From: RHKX01 sp963826475
GTDB taxonomy: Bacteria > Actinomycetota > Thermoleophilia > Solirubrobacterales > 70-9
NCBI GenBank assembly: GCA_963826475.1
Contig: CAWGXC010000003.1
Span: forward strand, 310,001-374,000
Reading direction: 5' to 3'
Length of the DNA stretch: 64,000 bases
Part shown: positions 51,714 to 62,093 of the stretch, in pieces
Layout of the letters: every line of letters starts with the position of its first letter
Numbering within the stretch: position 1 is the first letter of the stretch
Made by a program: the position numbers and the translations under genes
Notes under the pieces: generated by a model
Seen by the model: the letters and a program-made list of their open reading frames with translations, nothing else
Database searches by the model: none
What the model was told of the DNA's origin: nothing

Positions 51714-51727
51714 TAGACTTTCGGGGC
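51714..51727 (+). promoter_or_regulatory. Leaderless-type -10 element for uvrA
   Basis: TAGACT (51714-51719) lies 8 bases before ATG 51728. Confidence 0.5.
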
Positions 51728-54664
<2,937 letters not shown>

Positions 54665-54674
54665 GCCCGGCGCT

Positions 54675-54791
54675 CTAGGGGGCCAAGCCGAAGCCGTCCG
54701 TCGCGTAGTAGGCGACGACGAAGATGATCCCGCCGATGATCAGCACCCAGTAGTACCAGTAGCGGCCACCGCGCTGATTGTGAATCGTCAC
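54675..54791 (-). CDS. 38-residue membrane peptide
   Basis: The minus strand encodes MTIHNQRGGRYWYYWVLIIG, continuing GIIFVVAYYATDGFGLAP. It has an aromatic-rich interface (RYWYYW) and one transmembrane helix. The start GTG (54791) overlaps the TGA stop of the upstream minus-strand gene (GTGA), the same coupling seen between verified genes here, which is the main argument that it is real. No family is recognised; a small partner of the neighbouring protein is possible. Confidence 0.6.
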   Translation of the reverse strand: MTIHNQRGGRYWYYWVLIIGGIIFVVAYYATDGFGLAP

Positions 54792-55291
54792 CGCTCAGCG
54801 ACTGAGGCGCGGTGAGCACCCTCGAGAAGCGCGATCACCTGGAGATTGACCGGATCGTCTTTGACGCCGATCGGGACCAACGTGACCTTCTCTTCCTCGG
54901 CGGGTGATTCGATCGTCAAGTTCGTCAAGCCCATCTTCTGCTGAGAGCTGATCCGCAGGCCGGCGCGCTGCCACCTGGCGACCTCCTTGTCGGCCTGGTA
55001 GCCGTGGCGGCTGACCTTGCACTTGAATGCGTAGAGGTTGTCCGGGGTCACGGCCAAAAGCACCTGTTGCGGAAGCCCGCCGGCCTTCTTCTTTCGCGCG
55101 AGCGAGATGGCCGCGTAGGCGAGGCCGCCACCCATCTTGGCGGCTGCGTAGCTGCCCGATGCGCCGCCACGGCGGAACGCCCCGGCCGCCACGACCTCCT
55201 CGCCGTTGACGTGTGGGCTGACCGCGTCGATGAGCTGCTGGCGAAAGGTCTCGACCTGCTCTGCCGACATCTCGAAGTTCAACAATCCCAT
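54788..55291 (-). CDS. Unknown protein, paralogue of the gene at 56310
   Basis: A 167-residue protein, no recognised family. It has an N-terminal helix (MGLLNFEMSAEQVETFRQQL), the motif HVNGEEVVAAGAFRRGG, an alanine/glycine stretch AAKMGGGLAYAAISLARKK and then GGLPQQVLLAVTPDNLYAFK, followed by short strands (AGLRISSQQ, LTIESPAEEEKVTLVPI). The order (GEE/AAG motif, hydrophobic stretch with basic end, then P-x-x-LLAV strand) repeats in the protein at 56310-56831, so the two are paralogues; the C-terminal half could be a PH-like fold. AGGGGGG precedes ATG 55291; the frame is open beyond it without support. It drives the 38-residue peptide by overlap. Confidence 0.7.
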   Translation of the reverse strand: MGLLNFEMSAEQVETFRQQLIDAVSPHVNGEEVVAAGAFRRGGASGSYAAAKMGGGLAYAAISLARKKKAGGLPQQVLLAVTPDNLYAFKCKVSRHGYQADKEVARWQRAGLRISSQQKMGLTNLTIESPAEEEKVTLVPIGVKDDPVNLQVIALLEGAHRASVAER

Positions 55292-55466
55292 TCTGATACC
55301 CCCCTCGATAGACCGGACAACTGCGTCGTGGAACGGACCGTAGCGCGACCGCCGGGCCGGCGCCGTGTGGCGCTCGCGCAGCCCCTGCATGCAGATTCCC
55401 ATGCGTTCGGCGACCGTGCTGCTTCCGGTGCAGGGGACGGGCGGGTGGTCGGGAAGCAGGACGCCC
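55292..55466. other. Divergent intergenic region
   Basis: These 175 bases separate the unknown minus-strand gene from the LysM/VanY gene. They hold the Shine-Dalgarno sequences of both, but no confident -10/-35 pair. Confidence 0.4.
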
Positions 55467-56303
55467 ATGGTCTTGATTCGGGATCGGAATGCCCTGTTGG
55501 GGAGGCGAAGGCTCCGCCACGGTTTGAGCGCGCTGGCGGCGACCGCGGGGATCGCGGCAGCCTCGCCCGCGGGCGCTTCGGCCTCCGTCTCGCACCTCGT
55601 GCTGCCGGGTGAGACCCTTTCCGGCATCGCGTCGGTCAACGGCCTCTCGACCGAGACGCTCGCCGCGTGGAACGGCGTCGATCCGGCGAGCTTCGTGATT
55701 TCCGGGACGTCGATCATGGTGCCGACCCCTGCCGAGGCCGGCGTAGCGCCGGCGAGCGAGACCGCGAGCTCGGCGCTCGGCGCTCACACGGTCGTCGCCG
55801 GCGAGTCGCTGAGCTCGGTCGCGGCCGCCAACGGGATCACGATCGCCGACCTCGCCGCAGCCAACGGTCTCTCCCCCGACAGCTTCCTGATCGAGGGGAC
55901 CACCGTGCAGATTCCCGCGGCGGCGACGACGACATCCTCGGCTCCGATCGGCCTGGGCTCGGTCTACACGCCGGGTGGCGACGTCTATCTGGAGTCGAAC
56001 GCGGCTTCTCAGTGGAACGCGATGCGACAGGAGTCCTTGGCTGACTACGGGCAGGACATCTATCCGAATGGGCCGCTGTCGGCGTATCGGACCTCCGAGC
56101 AGCAGGCGCAGCTGTACCAGAGCTTCCTGGATGGAACCGGCGAGCCCGCCAACCCCCCGGGAAGTTCCTCACACGAGCTCGGGCTGTCGGTCGATGTCGC
56201 GACGCCTGAGATGCGCTCGATGGTCGATCAGATCGGCTACCAGTTCGGGTGGGGCAAGTTCGAAGCTCCATCCGAATGGTGGCATCTCACGTACGGGGGA
56301 TAG
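55467..56303 (+). CDS. LysM and VanY (M15) cell-wall peptidase
   Basis: A 278-residue exported wall enzyme. Signal sequence with long basic start (MVLIRDRNALLGRRRLRHGL) and hydrophobic core ending SPAGASASV. Two LysM domains follow (about residues 45-87, HLVLPGETLSGIASVNGLST, and 105-147, HTVVAGESLSSVAAANGITI), binding peptidoglycan. The C-terminal VanY-type D-Ala-D-Ala carboxypeptidase domain has LSAYRTSEQQAQLYQ, the zinc motif SSHELGLSVDVATP and the final His in EWWHLTYG. I start at ATG 55467, where AGGA precedes; the frame is open to 55365. Confidence 0.9.
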   Translation: MVLIRDRNALLGRRRLRHGLSALAATAGIAAASPAGASASVSHLVLPGETLSGIASVNGLSTETLAAWNGVDPASFVISGTSIMVPTPAEAGVAPASETASSALGAHTVVAGESLSSVAAANGITIADLAAANGLSPDSFLIEGTTVQIPAAATTTSSAPIGLGSVYTPGGDVYLESNAASQWNAMRQESLADYGQDIYPNGPLSAYRTSEQQAQLYQSFLDGTGEPANPPGSSSHELGLSVDVATPEMRSMVDQIGYQFGWGKFEAPSEWWHLTYGG

Positions 56304-56309
56304 CCCCGC

Positions 56310-56831
56310 TCAGGACAGATTCATCGGGTCGGGTGCCTCGCCGCCCAACAGGCGGACCACCTCCGCGCTCCAAGGGTTGGTGGTCAAGGACGAGACGAAG
56401 AGCGTCAGCGGCTCGGGCTCGGTCACGACGTTGAGGGTGAGCCGGTCGCGCATGAATACGCGCCCAGCTCGTTCCATCGACACCTCCGATCGGGGCCAGG
56501 AGCGGACCTCGCGGACTTCCGAGACGTCGCGTCGAAGGTCGGCGGGCTTCAGCTCGAGGACGTGGAGGGCACTCGCGTCCACGGCGAGAAGCAGATGCGG
56601 CGGCATCCCCGACTTGCGCGCCCGCCGGTTGGCGAGCGGCACCAGGAGCATTCCCAAGCCGGGAACGGCAGCCAGCGCTTCGGTAGCGACCGTCCCGAAC
56701 TCGCCGGCGGCGAGAATCTCTCCGGGAACGACCCGAGCGGCGAGCTGCTTGAGCTCACCGGCCCTTCGCTCCCGGTAGCGGCGAGCGATCGCGAGCCGCT
56801 CCTCGCGGGACTGCTCGTCGGCGGGAGTCAT
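56310..56831 (-). CDS. Unknown protein, paralogue of the gene at 54788
   Basis: A 173-residue protein without recognised family. A charged helix (REERLAIARRYRERRAGELKQL) precedes RVVPGEILAAGEFGTV, a hydrophobic stretch (ALAAVPGLGMLLVPLANRRARKSG) and the strand PPHLLLAVDASALHVLELK, then EVREVRSWPRSEVSME and LTLNVVTEPEPLTLFV. The same order of motifs occurs in the 54788-55291 product. Both minus-strand genes bracket the LysM/VanY gene. No Shine-Dalgarno sequence or -10 is obvious before ATG 56831. A peripheral membrane or PH-like role is only a guess. Confidence 0.7.
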   Translation of the reverse strand: MTPADEQSREERLAIARRYRERRAGELKQLAARVVPGEILAAGEFGTVATEALAAVPGLGMLLVPLANRRARKSGMPPHLLLAVDASALHVLELKPADLRRDVSEVREVRSWPRSEVSMERAGRVFMRDRLTLNVVTEPEPLTLFVSSLTTNPWSAEVVRLLGGEAPDPMNLS

Positions 56832-56875
56832 GGCCGGGTGATGGTGGGAGCCTGCACGTCTGGGAAGCTACAGGG

Positions 56876-57505
56876 GTGCCGGACGACGACCCACACGTCT
56901 ATCCGCAGCGCGGATGGCGCATGTGGTGGCGGAAGCGCCGCTGGTATGAGCGCACCCACACGCTGCGCAATCGCTGGCGGATCAATCGCCATGCGGCACG
57001 TGGAGGATTCTTCGTCCGCCATCCGATCGAGGGTGAGGTCCTCGAGGCCCTCGATGAGGGGCGACTGCTGATCGGGGAGGGCACCAAGCTCGAGCCGGGC
57101 TGCTGGATCACGATGGCGCCGGAGGCGCGGATCACGATCGGCCGGGGATGCTTCCTCAACCGCGAGACGATGCTCGCCGCTCACGAGCTCATCGAGATCG
57201 GCGATCACGTGATGTTCGCCAACCACTGCTTCGTCGGCGACGCCGACCACAAGTACGACGACCCCAGCCTGCCGATCACCTGGCAGGGCTTCACGCCGAG
57301 AGGGCCGGTCAGGATCGGCTCGAACGTCTGGCTCGGCAAGGGCGTCGTCGTGCAGGGGGGCAGGACGATCGGCGACCGCTGCGTCATCGGCTCGAACTCG
57401 GTGGTCACCAAGGACCTTCCGGAGGCGACGATCGCGGCGGGCGTCCCCGCCAAGGTGCTACGCGAAATCGAGTTCACCGAGAGCGAGGACGGGTCCGGTG
57501 GGTAG
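56876..57505 (+). CDS. Hexapeptide-repeat acyltransferase (LbH fold)
   Basis: A 209-residue left-handed beta-helix acyltransferase. Basic N-terminal segment (WRMWWRKRRWYERTHTLRNR), then hexapeptide-type repeats (IGEGTKLEPGCWITMAPEARITIGRG, EIGDHVMFANHCFVGDADHKYDD with the catalytic-type His, VRIGSNVWLGKGVVVQGGRTIGDRCVIGSNSVV) and the ending AAGVPAKVLREI, typical of sugar or serine O-acetyltransferases. Acceptor is unknown; a cell-surface sugar is likely in this family. GTG 56876 is supported by GAAGCT 6 bases upstream. Its TAG stop is shared with the -10 of the next gene. Confidence 0.88.
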   Translation: MPDDDPHVYPQRGWRMWWRKRRWYERTHTLRNRWRINRHAARGGFFVRHPIEGEVLEALDEGRLLIGEGTKLEPGCWITMAPEARITIGRGCFLNRETMLAAHELIEIGDHVMFANHCFVGDADHKYDDPSLPITWQGFTPRGPVRIGSNVWLGKGVVVQGGRTIGDRCVIGSNSVVTKDLPEATIAAGVPAKVLREIEFTESEDGSGG

Positions 57506-57515
57506 CCTGCACGGC
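57503..57515 (+). promoter_or_regulatory. Leaderless-type -10 element for the lipoprotein gene
   Basis: TAGCCT (57503-57508), starting with the acyltransferase stop codon, lies 7 bases before GTG 57516. It favours this start over GTG 57498, which would precede the -10. Confidence 0.5.
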
Positions 57516-57962
57516 GTGAATCACGCCCCGAAGCTCATCGTGACCATGGCCGCCTGCGCCGCCGTCGCCATCTCCGCCGCCGGCTGCGGCGAGAAGGAGG
57601 AGCCGGCGACCACCGGGCCGGTGGTTACCCAGTCGACGACGACGACGCCCATCGCCGTTGCGCGAACACCTTCGACGACCGTCAAGCAGTTCCTGACCTC
57701 TCCGGACGCCCAGATGGTCTGCAGCGAGCTGCTGACGCCCTCGTTCGTCCGCAAGCAATACAAGGGCACGAAGGGCTGCATCGCGGCCCGGAAGCCCTCC
57801 GACCTGGCGGATCGGAATCCCAGGCTGATCGTCAAGCGAAAAGGCGCCACGGCGACCGTTGTGGCGAAGCCGCGCGGGGGGCGCTATGACGGCAAGACTC
57901 TCCAGCTCACCGTTCTTCAGCAGGGGAACGCGTTCCGGATCGACGCGCTCGACGTGAGGTAG
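57516..57962 (+). CDS. Lipoprotein of unknown function
   Basis: A 148-residue lipoprotein. Signal MNHAPKLIVTMAACAAVAIS followed by lipobox SAAGC, so the mature protein is attached through Cys. The linker is Thr/Pro/Glu-rich (VTQSTTTTPIAVARTPSTTV), and the C-terminal domain (FLTSPDAQMVCSELLTPSFV, GCIAARKPSD, with two Cys) looks like a small alpha/beta lipoprotein domain seen in Thermoleophilia. Function unknown. It ends 3 bases before the stop of panB, on the opposite strand. Confidence 0.8.
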   Translation: MNHAPKLIVTMAACAAVAISAAGCGEKEEPATTGPVVTQSTTTTPIAVARTPSTTVKQFLTSPDAQMVCSELLTPSFVRKQYKGTKGCIAARKPSDLADRNPRLIVKRKGATATVVAKPRGGRYDGKTLQLTVLQQGNAFRIDALDVR

Positions 57963-57965
57963 CGA

Positions 57966-58886
57966 CTACCAGTCCCAGGGGGAGTTGCCGGCCAGGGTCT
58001 CCTGATCGAGGTAGGACGCGAAGGCCTCCAGCTCCTCGGGGTCGATTGAGTACTCGTGGGCGGCCTCCGGGAAACGCCGGGAGCGGACCTCGGCGACGTA
58101 CTCGGAGACGCCCGCGACCATCGCGTCGTGAACCTTGGCGTAGCGCTTGACGAACCGGGCCGTGTGGCCGGTGTGGATCCCGAGCAGGTCGTGAAAGACG
58201 AGGACCTGCCCGTCGGTCGACCCGCCGGCGCCGATGCCGATGACCGGCACCTCCATGCGTGGCATGAGCGCCTCGCAGACCGCGGCGGGGACGGCCTCGA
58301 AGACGATCGCGAAGCAGCCGACCGCCTGGAGCGAGAAGGCGTCCTCGGCGATCTGGGAGGCGCGCTCGCCGGTCCGTCCCTGCGCCTTGTAGCCGCCGAG
58401 GGCCGTCGCCGTCTGCGGTGTCAACCCGACGTGTCCCATGACCGGGATTCCGGCCCGGATGATGGCGCGGGCGCGGTCAACCGAGGCACCGCCGCGCTCG
58501 AGCTTGACGGCGTCGCAGCCCGCCTCCTTGATGAACCGCTGGGCGTTCGCGATCGCCATCTCGTTGGAGCCCTCATAGGACCCGAATGGCATGTCGCCGA
58601 CCAGAAAGGGGGTCTGCAGCCCGCGCCTGACGGCGGCGCAGAGCATCAGCATCTCCTCCATCCCGACCGGCACCGTCGAGTCGTGGCCGAGCACCGTCAT
58701 GGCGCCGGAATCGCCGACGAGTACGACGTCGACGCCCGCCTCCTCGGCGACCTGCGCGGAGGGGTAGTCGTAGGCGGTGACCATCGCGATGGGCTCGCCC
58801 CCTCGCTTCATCTCCGCCAGTCGAGGAAGGGTCAGCTTCGGTCGCTCGTTCGGGGGCGTATTCGGGACTCGTGGCGGCGTGCTCAT
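57966..58886 (-). CDS. panB: 3-methyl-2-oxobutanoate hydroxymethyltransferase
   Basis: First committed step of pantothenate synthesis, using methylene-tetrahydrofolate. The 306-residue TIM barrel has MVTAYDYPSAQVAEEAGVDVVLVGDS, GHDSTVPVGMEEML, DMPFGSYEGS, VKLERGG, GIPVMGHVGLTPQTA and IGIGAGGSTDGQVLV with the Mg-binding residues. A purine-rich GGGAAGGGAAG precedes the ATG, 16 bases after the panC stop. It is the last gene of a DUF2520-panC-panB run. No panD was found in the window. Confidence 0.96.
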   Translation of the reverse strand: MSTPPRVPNTPPNERPKLTLPRLAEMKRGGEPIAMVTAYDYPSAQVAEEAGVDVVLVGDSGAMTVLGHDSTVPVGMEEMLMLCAAVRRGLQTPFLVGDMPFGSYEGSNEMAIANAQRFIKEAGCDAVKLERGGASVDRARAIIRAGIPVMGHVGLTPQTATALGGYKAQGRTGERASQIAEDAFSLQAVGCFAIVFEAVPAAVCEALMPRMEVPVIGIGAGGSTDGQVLVFHDLLGIHTGHTARFVKRYAKVHDAMVAGVSEYVAEVRSRRFPEAAHEYSIDPEELEAFASYLDQETLAGNSPWDW

Positions 58887-58902
58887 GGCTGTCTTCCCTT
58901 CC

Positions 58903-59784
58903 CTAGCTGGCGCCGTCCGCGTCCCCGGCGCGGATCGGCTCGATCAGGACGTTGTCGATGAGTCGTGCCCCGCCCACGCTCGCGGCAACCGCGAGCAGGA
59001 CGGGGACCCCGTTGAAGACCTCGGCGGGCTGGAGCGCGATGGCGTCGCGTGCCTCCAGGTATTCGGGCTCGATTCCCGCCTCGAGGAGGACGCCGCGGGC
59101 CGCGTCGATGGCTTCGGCCGTGGGCCGGCCACCGGCGGCGGCGGCCTCGGCCGCAAGCAACGCCCGGCGCAGCGCTCCCGCCCGTTCGCGTTCGGTCGGG
59201 TCGAGGTAGGCGTTTCGCGATGACATGGCCAGTCCGTCGGGTTCGCGGACCGTGGGCATCACCTCGACCCGGGCGGGGAAGTCCAGATCGAGGATCATGC
59301 GGCGGAGGACGACCGCCTGCTGCGCATCCTTCTGACCGAAGTAGACGACAGCGGGCTCGACCGTGTTCAGCAGCTTGGCCACCACCGTCGTGACCCCTCG
59401 GAAGTGATCGGCTCCGCGGCTCGCGGGGTCGCCGCAGAGCACGTCCGTGAGCCCCTCGACCGTGACGTACGTTGCGAACCCATCCGGGTAGACCTCGCCG
59501 ACGGTCGGCCTGTAGAGCAGGTCGACTCCGGCGTCGACGGCGATCTCCGCATCCGCCTCGAGGCTCCGTGGGTAGCGGTCGAGGTCTTCGCCGGGTCCGA
59601 ATTGGGCCGGATTGACGAAGAGGCTCATGACCACGATGTCGCAGTCACGCCGTGCGGCGTCGAGGAGCGATCGGTGGCCGGCGTGCAGGGCGCCCATCGT
59701 CGGCACCAGGCCGATGGAGAGGCCTTCGCGCCGCCGTTCGGCGAGCGCCGCGCGAAGTTCCGCCTTCGTTTCGACGGTCCTCAT
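58903..59784 (-). CDS. panC: Pantothenate synthetase
   Basis: Joins pantoate and beta-alanine with ATP. The 293-residue nucleotidyltransferase has VPTMGALHAGHRSLLDAARR (HIGH-type motif), NPAQFGPGEDLDRYPR, YFGQKDAQQAVVLRRMILDL and EPDGLAMSSRNAYLDPTERE (the KMSKS-like loop). Standard length. The start overlaps the stop of the DUF2520 gene by 4 bases, so coupling is likely. Confidence 0.96.
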   Translation of the reverse strand: MRTVETKAELRAALAERRREGLSIGLVPTMGALHAGHRSLLDAARRDCDIVVMSLFVNPAQFGPGEDLDRYPRSLEADAEIAVDAGVDLLYRPTVGEVYPDGFATYVTVEGLTDVLCGDPASRGADHFRGVTTVVAKLLNTVEPAVVYFGQKDAQQAVVLRRMILDLDFPARVEVMPTVREPDGLAMSSRNAYLDPTERERAGALRRALLAAEAAAAGGRPTAEAIDAARGVLLEAGIEPEYLEARDAIALQPAEVFNGVPVLLAVAASVGGARLIDNVLIEPIRAGDADGAS

Positions 59785-60560
59785 GCGGGGACCTCCTCAC
59801 GAGAGCGGGCGAGCGCACGAGTCCGCTCGGCCAGCACCGCGTAAAGGGGGGTGAGCTCGGGGGCGATGGCGGCGATGGACCTGCGGTGGGCCTCGACCGT
59901 GCGCTCGTCCCCGCGAGCGATCGGTCCGGTCAGGGCCTCGCCGCCGCCCTCGGCCCAGTTCGCGGCCGTGCTCGTGACGAGGGGCGCGAGCAGCGACCTT
60001 CCGTCGTCGATTCCGGCCGCGGAGAGCAGCGCGACGGCGCTTTCCTCGAGCGCGACGAGGAAGTTGGAGGCGATCGCCGCAGCCGCGTGGTAGGCGGCGC
60101 GGGCTTCGTCGGGCAGGTCGAACGGCTTCATTCCGAACGATCCGGCGATGCTCCGAGCCAGCTCGAGAGCCGCGGTGGAGGAGCCGGCGACCGCGGCGGG
60201 AGCCCCGGTCAGATCCGTCGACCCGTCAGGCACCGTCTGCAGCGGATGGAGGGAGAACGCCTCGGCTCCGGCTTCCGCCGCCTGGCCCAGCGCGCCCAAG
60301 CCGGTGGCTCCGCTCGTGTGGCCGATGAAGCGGGTCCGCGGGGCGAGTTCCATGACGCTCCCCGTGGCGTTCTCGATCTCGGCGTCGGGGACGCAGAGCA
60401 GCACCACCTCCGCGTCGGCGATCAGGGCGAGATCATCGCGGCCGGCGAGGACGACGCTGATGCCGGCCGTGCGAGCGGCGTGGAGGAGCGCATTGCCCAT
60501 GCGACCGGATCCGACCAGGGCGATCGGAGGGAGCGCGGGGTTGTCGCGGAGTGAGTTCAT
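59781..60560 (-). CDS. Rossmann/DUF2520 protein, candidate ketopantoate reductase
   Basis: A 259-residue two-domain protein. The N-terminal Rossmann domain opens IALVGSGRMGNALLHAARTAG, and the acceptor helix carries GRDDLALIADAEVVLLCVPD; the C-terminal DUF2520 domain is helical (AYHAAAAIASNFLVALEESAV). The fold and the NADP-type GxGxxG suggest a reductase of the ketopantoate reductase or pyrroline-carboxylate reductase type. It immediately precedes panC (4-base overlap), and no panE is present, so it may make pantoate (inference). Homologues sit next to panC in mycobacteria. I start at ATG 60560; the open frame upstream (to 60662) lacks support. Confidence 0.8.
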   Translation of the reverse strand: MNSLRDNPALPPIALVGSGRMGNALLHAARTAGISVVLAGRDDLALIADAEVVLLCVPDAEIENATGSVMELAPRTRFIGHTSGATGLGALGQAAEAGAEAFSLHPLQTVPDGSTDLTGAPAAVAGSSTAALELARSIAGSFGMKPFDLPDEARAAYHAAAAIASNFLVALEESAVALLSAAGIDDGRSLLAPLVTSTAANWAEGGGEALTGPIARGDERTVEAHRRSIAAIAPELTPLYAVLAERTRALARSREEVPA

Positions 60561-60699
60561 CCGTTCCAGTTCTCGGCGAGATACCAGACGGCGCGTGTGG
60601 TGTTGGACTGCCTGATTGCCGGTCCACGCCCCTGTCGGGATCGCGGCCGAAGACACCGCCAATGATACCCAGCGGCGCGAACCGGTCCCCGGGCCGGGA

Positions 60700-60712
60700 T
60701 AGCATCGGAACC
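60700..60712 (+). promoter_or_regulatory. Leaderless-type -10 element for the FmdB/UDG operon
   Basis: TAGCAT (60700-60705) lies 7 bases before ATG 60713. Confidence 0.5.
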
Positions 60713-60991
60713 ATGCCCATGTACGAGTTCGAATGCGGTTCCTGCGGCGAGCGCTTCGAGCGCCTCGTGGACGCCGGGACGGACACCGCCGTGTGCGCGC
60801 GCTGCGGGACCGATGGCGCCGAGCGCAAGCTCTCGAGCTTCGGGCTGACCAGGCAGCCGACCGCCCGACAGAGGCGTCGCATGGAGGACAAGCGCGGGAC
60901 CAACCGCGACGGTGCCCGCCAGCGCTTCCAGAAGTCCCTGGACGCGGGCCGTGCGCGCAACCCGCGCAAGCCCCCGCATTCCGGCAAGTGA
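60713..60991 (+). CDS. FmdB-family zinc-ribbon protein
   Basis: A 92-residue small protein. The N-terminal zinc ribbon has MPMYEFECGSCGERFERLV and CARCGTDGAERKLSSFG, four Cys in two CxxC pairs, the pattern of the putative regulatory protein FmdB. The C-terminal half is basic and Arg/Gly/Pro-rich. Function unknown. Its stop overlaps the uracil-DNA glycosylase start (GTGA), and a link to DNA or RNA processing is plausible. Confidence 0.87.
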   Translation: MPMYEFECGSCGERFERLVDAGTDTAVCARCGTDGAERKLSSFGLTRQPTARQRRRMEDKRGTNRDGARQRFQKSLDAGRARNPRKPPHSGK

Positions 60992-61674
60992 GCGGCGGCT
61001 CCGCAGCACGACGGGAACGGCTCGTCGAGGTCTACCGCGAGGCGTCCGACTGCACGCTGTGCCCGCTGGCCGCGACGCGCACGAACGTCGTCTTCGGGGC
61101 CGGCGACGCGGACGCCGACCTGATGTTCATCGGCGAGGCCCCCGGGGCCGAGGAGGACAGGCAGGGATTGCCGTTCGTGGGGCGGGCCGGCGGGCTGCTC
61201 AACGAGCTGCTCGAGGAGATAAACCTGAGTCGGGAGACGGTGTTCATCAGCAACGTGCTCAAATGCAGGCCTCCCGGCAACCGGGATCCGCAGCCGATCG
61301 AGATCGAGACCTGCCGGCCATACCTGCTCGAACAGGTTCGACTGATCCAGCCGAAGGTGATCGCGACGCTCGGAAACTTCGCGACGAAGCTGATCACGGC
61401 CAATCCGACGGGGATCACGCGGGTGCGAGGCAAGCCGCAGACGCACACGCTCGGGGAGCGGACCGTGCAGGTCTTCCCGATCCTGCACCCCGCGGCGATC
61501 CTCCGCAACCCCGGCCAGCGCCCGGTGATGAGGGAGGATTTCGCCGCGCTCTCGAAGCTGCTCGAGGCGCCACCGCCCGACCGGGGCGAGGTCTCACCGC
61601 CGGATCTCCCGCCTGGTCGCGCCCCCGAGCCGGGGCGGTCGGGCGACGATCAGATGGACTTCTTCACCTCCTGA
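60988..61674 (+). CDS. Family 4 uracil-DNA glycosylase (Fe-S type)
   Basis: Removes uracil from DNA. The 228-residue protein has the Fe-S cysteines (Cys22 and Cys25 in SDCTLCPLA, then VLKCRPPGNRDP and IETCRPYLL), the active-site motif FIGEAPGAEEDRQGLPFVGRAGGLLNELL and the C-terminal HPAAILRNPGQ. Family 4 enzymes are typical of thermophiles and also common in actinobacteria. I start at GTG 60988, which overlaps the FmdB stop; the open frame reaches up to 60733 but runs antisense-like through the zinc-ribbon gene. Stop overlaps the tsaE start (ATGA). Tail after residue 195 is Pro/Glu-rich. Confidence 0.92.
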   Translation: MSGGSAARRERLVEVYREASDCTLCPLAATRTNVVFGAGDADADLMFIGEAPGAEEDRQGLPFVGRAGGLLNELLEEINLSRETVFISNVLKCRPPGNRDPQPIEIETCRPYLLEQVRLIQPKVIATLGNFATKLITANPTGITRVRGKPQTHTLGERTVQVFPILHPAAILRNPGQRPVMREDFAALSKLLEAPPPDRGEVSPPDLPPGRAPEPGRSGDDQMDFFTS

Positions 61675-62093
61675 TGGAGCGCCACACCACCGAGAGCGCC
61701 GCGGAGACGGAGGCGATCGCCGCCGAACTGGCTGCCGGCCTCAGGCCGGGTGACGTCGTGCTCGTCAGCGGCGACCTGGGGGCGGGCAAAACCACATTCG
61801 TCCGTGGCGCCGCGCACGCGCTCGGGGTCGAGGGCCCGATCACCTCGCCAACGTTCACGGTCGGGCATCGCTACGCCGGCAGGGTGCCCGTCTCGCATCT
61901 GGACCTGTATCGGCTCGGGAGCCTCGGCGATGAAGATCCGGGGCTGCTCGACGACTACCTGACCGCCGATGCGGTCTCCTTCGTCGAGTGGCCGGAGGTC
62001 GGCACGGGTGAGATCGGGCAAGTCGTTCTGCGGATCGCCCTCGGGCACGCGGGCGAGGATCGTCGCGAGCTCGAGGTCGAGTGGTGCGGGTGA
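61674..62093 (+). CDS. tsaE: tRNA threonylcarbamoyladenosine biosynthesis ATPase TsaE
   Basis: ATPase that works with TsaB and TsaD on the t6A modification of tRNA. The 139-residue protein has the P-loop VLVSGDLGAGKTTFVRGAAHAL, ITSPTFTVGHRYAG, and LDLYRLGSLGDEDPGLLDDYL with VSFVEWPE, all typical of TsaE. ATG 61674 overlaps the UDG stop by 1 base. The upstream open frame to 60912 has no meaning. Confidence 0.95.
   Translation: MERHTTESAAETEAIAAELAAGLRPGDVVLVSGDLGAGKTTFVRGAAHALGVEGPITSPTFTVGHRYAGRVPVSHLDLYRLGSLGDEDPGLLDDYLTADAVSFVEWPEVGTGEIGQVVLRIALGHAGEDRRELEVEWCG

Noticed and set aside
60733..60987. Longer start for the uracil-DNA glycosylase
   Set aside because: Would run through the FmdB zinc-ribbon gene in another frame and adds only Arg-rich sequence; GTG 60988 has the stop-start overlap.
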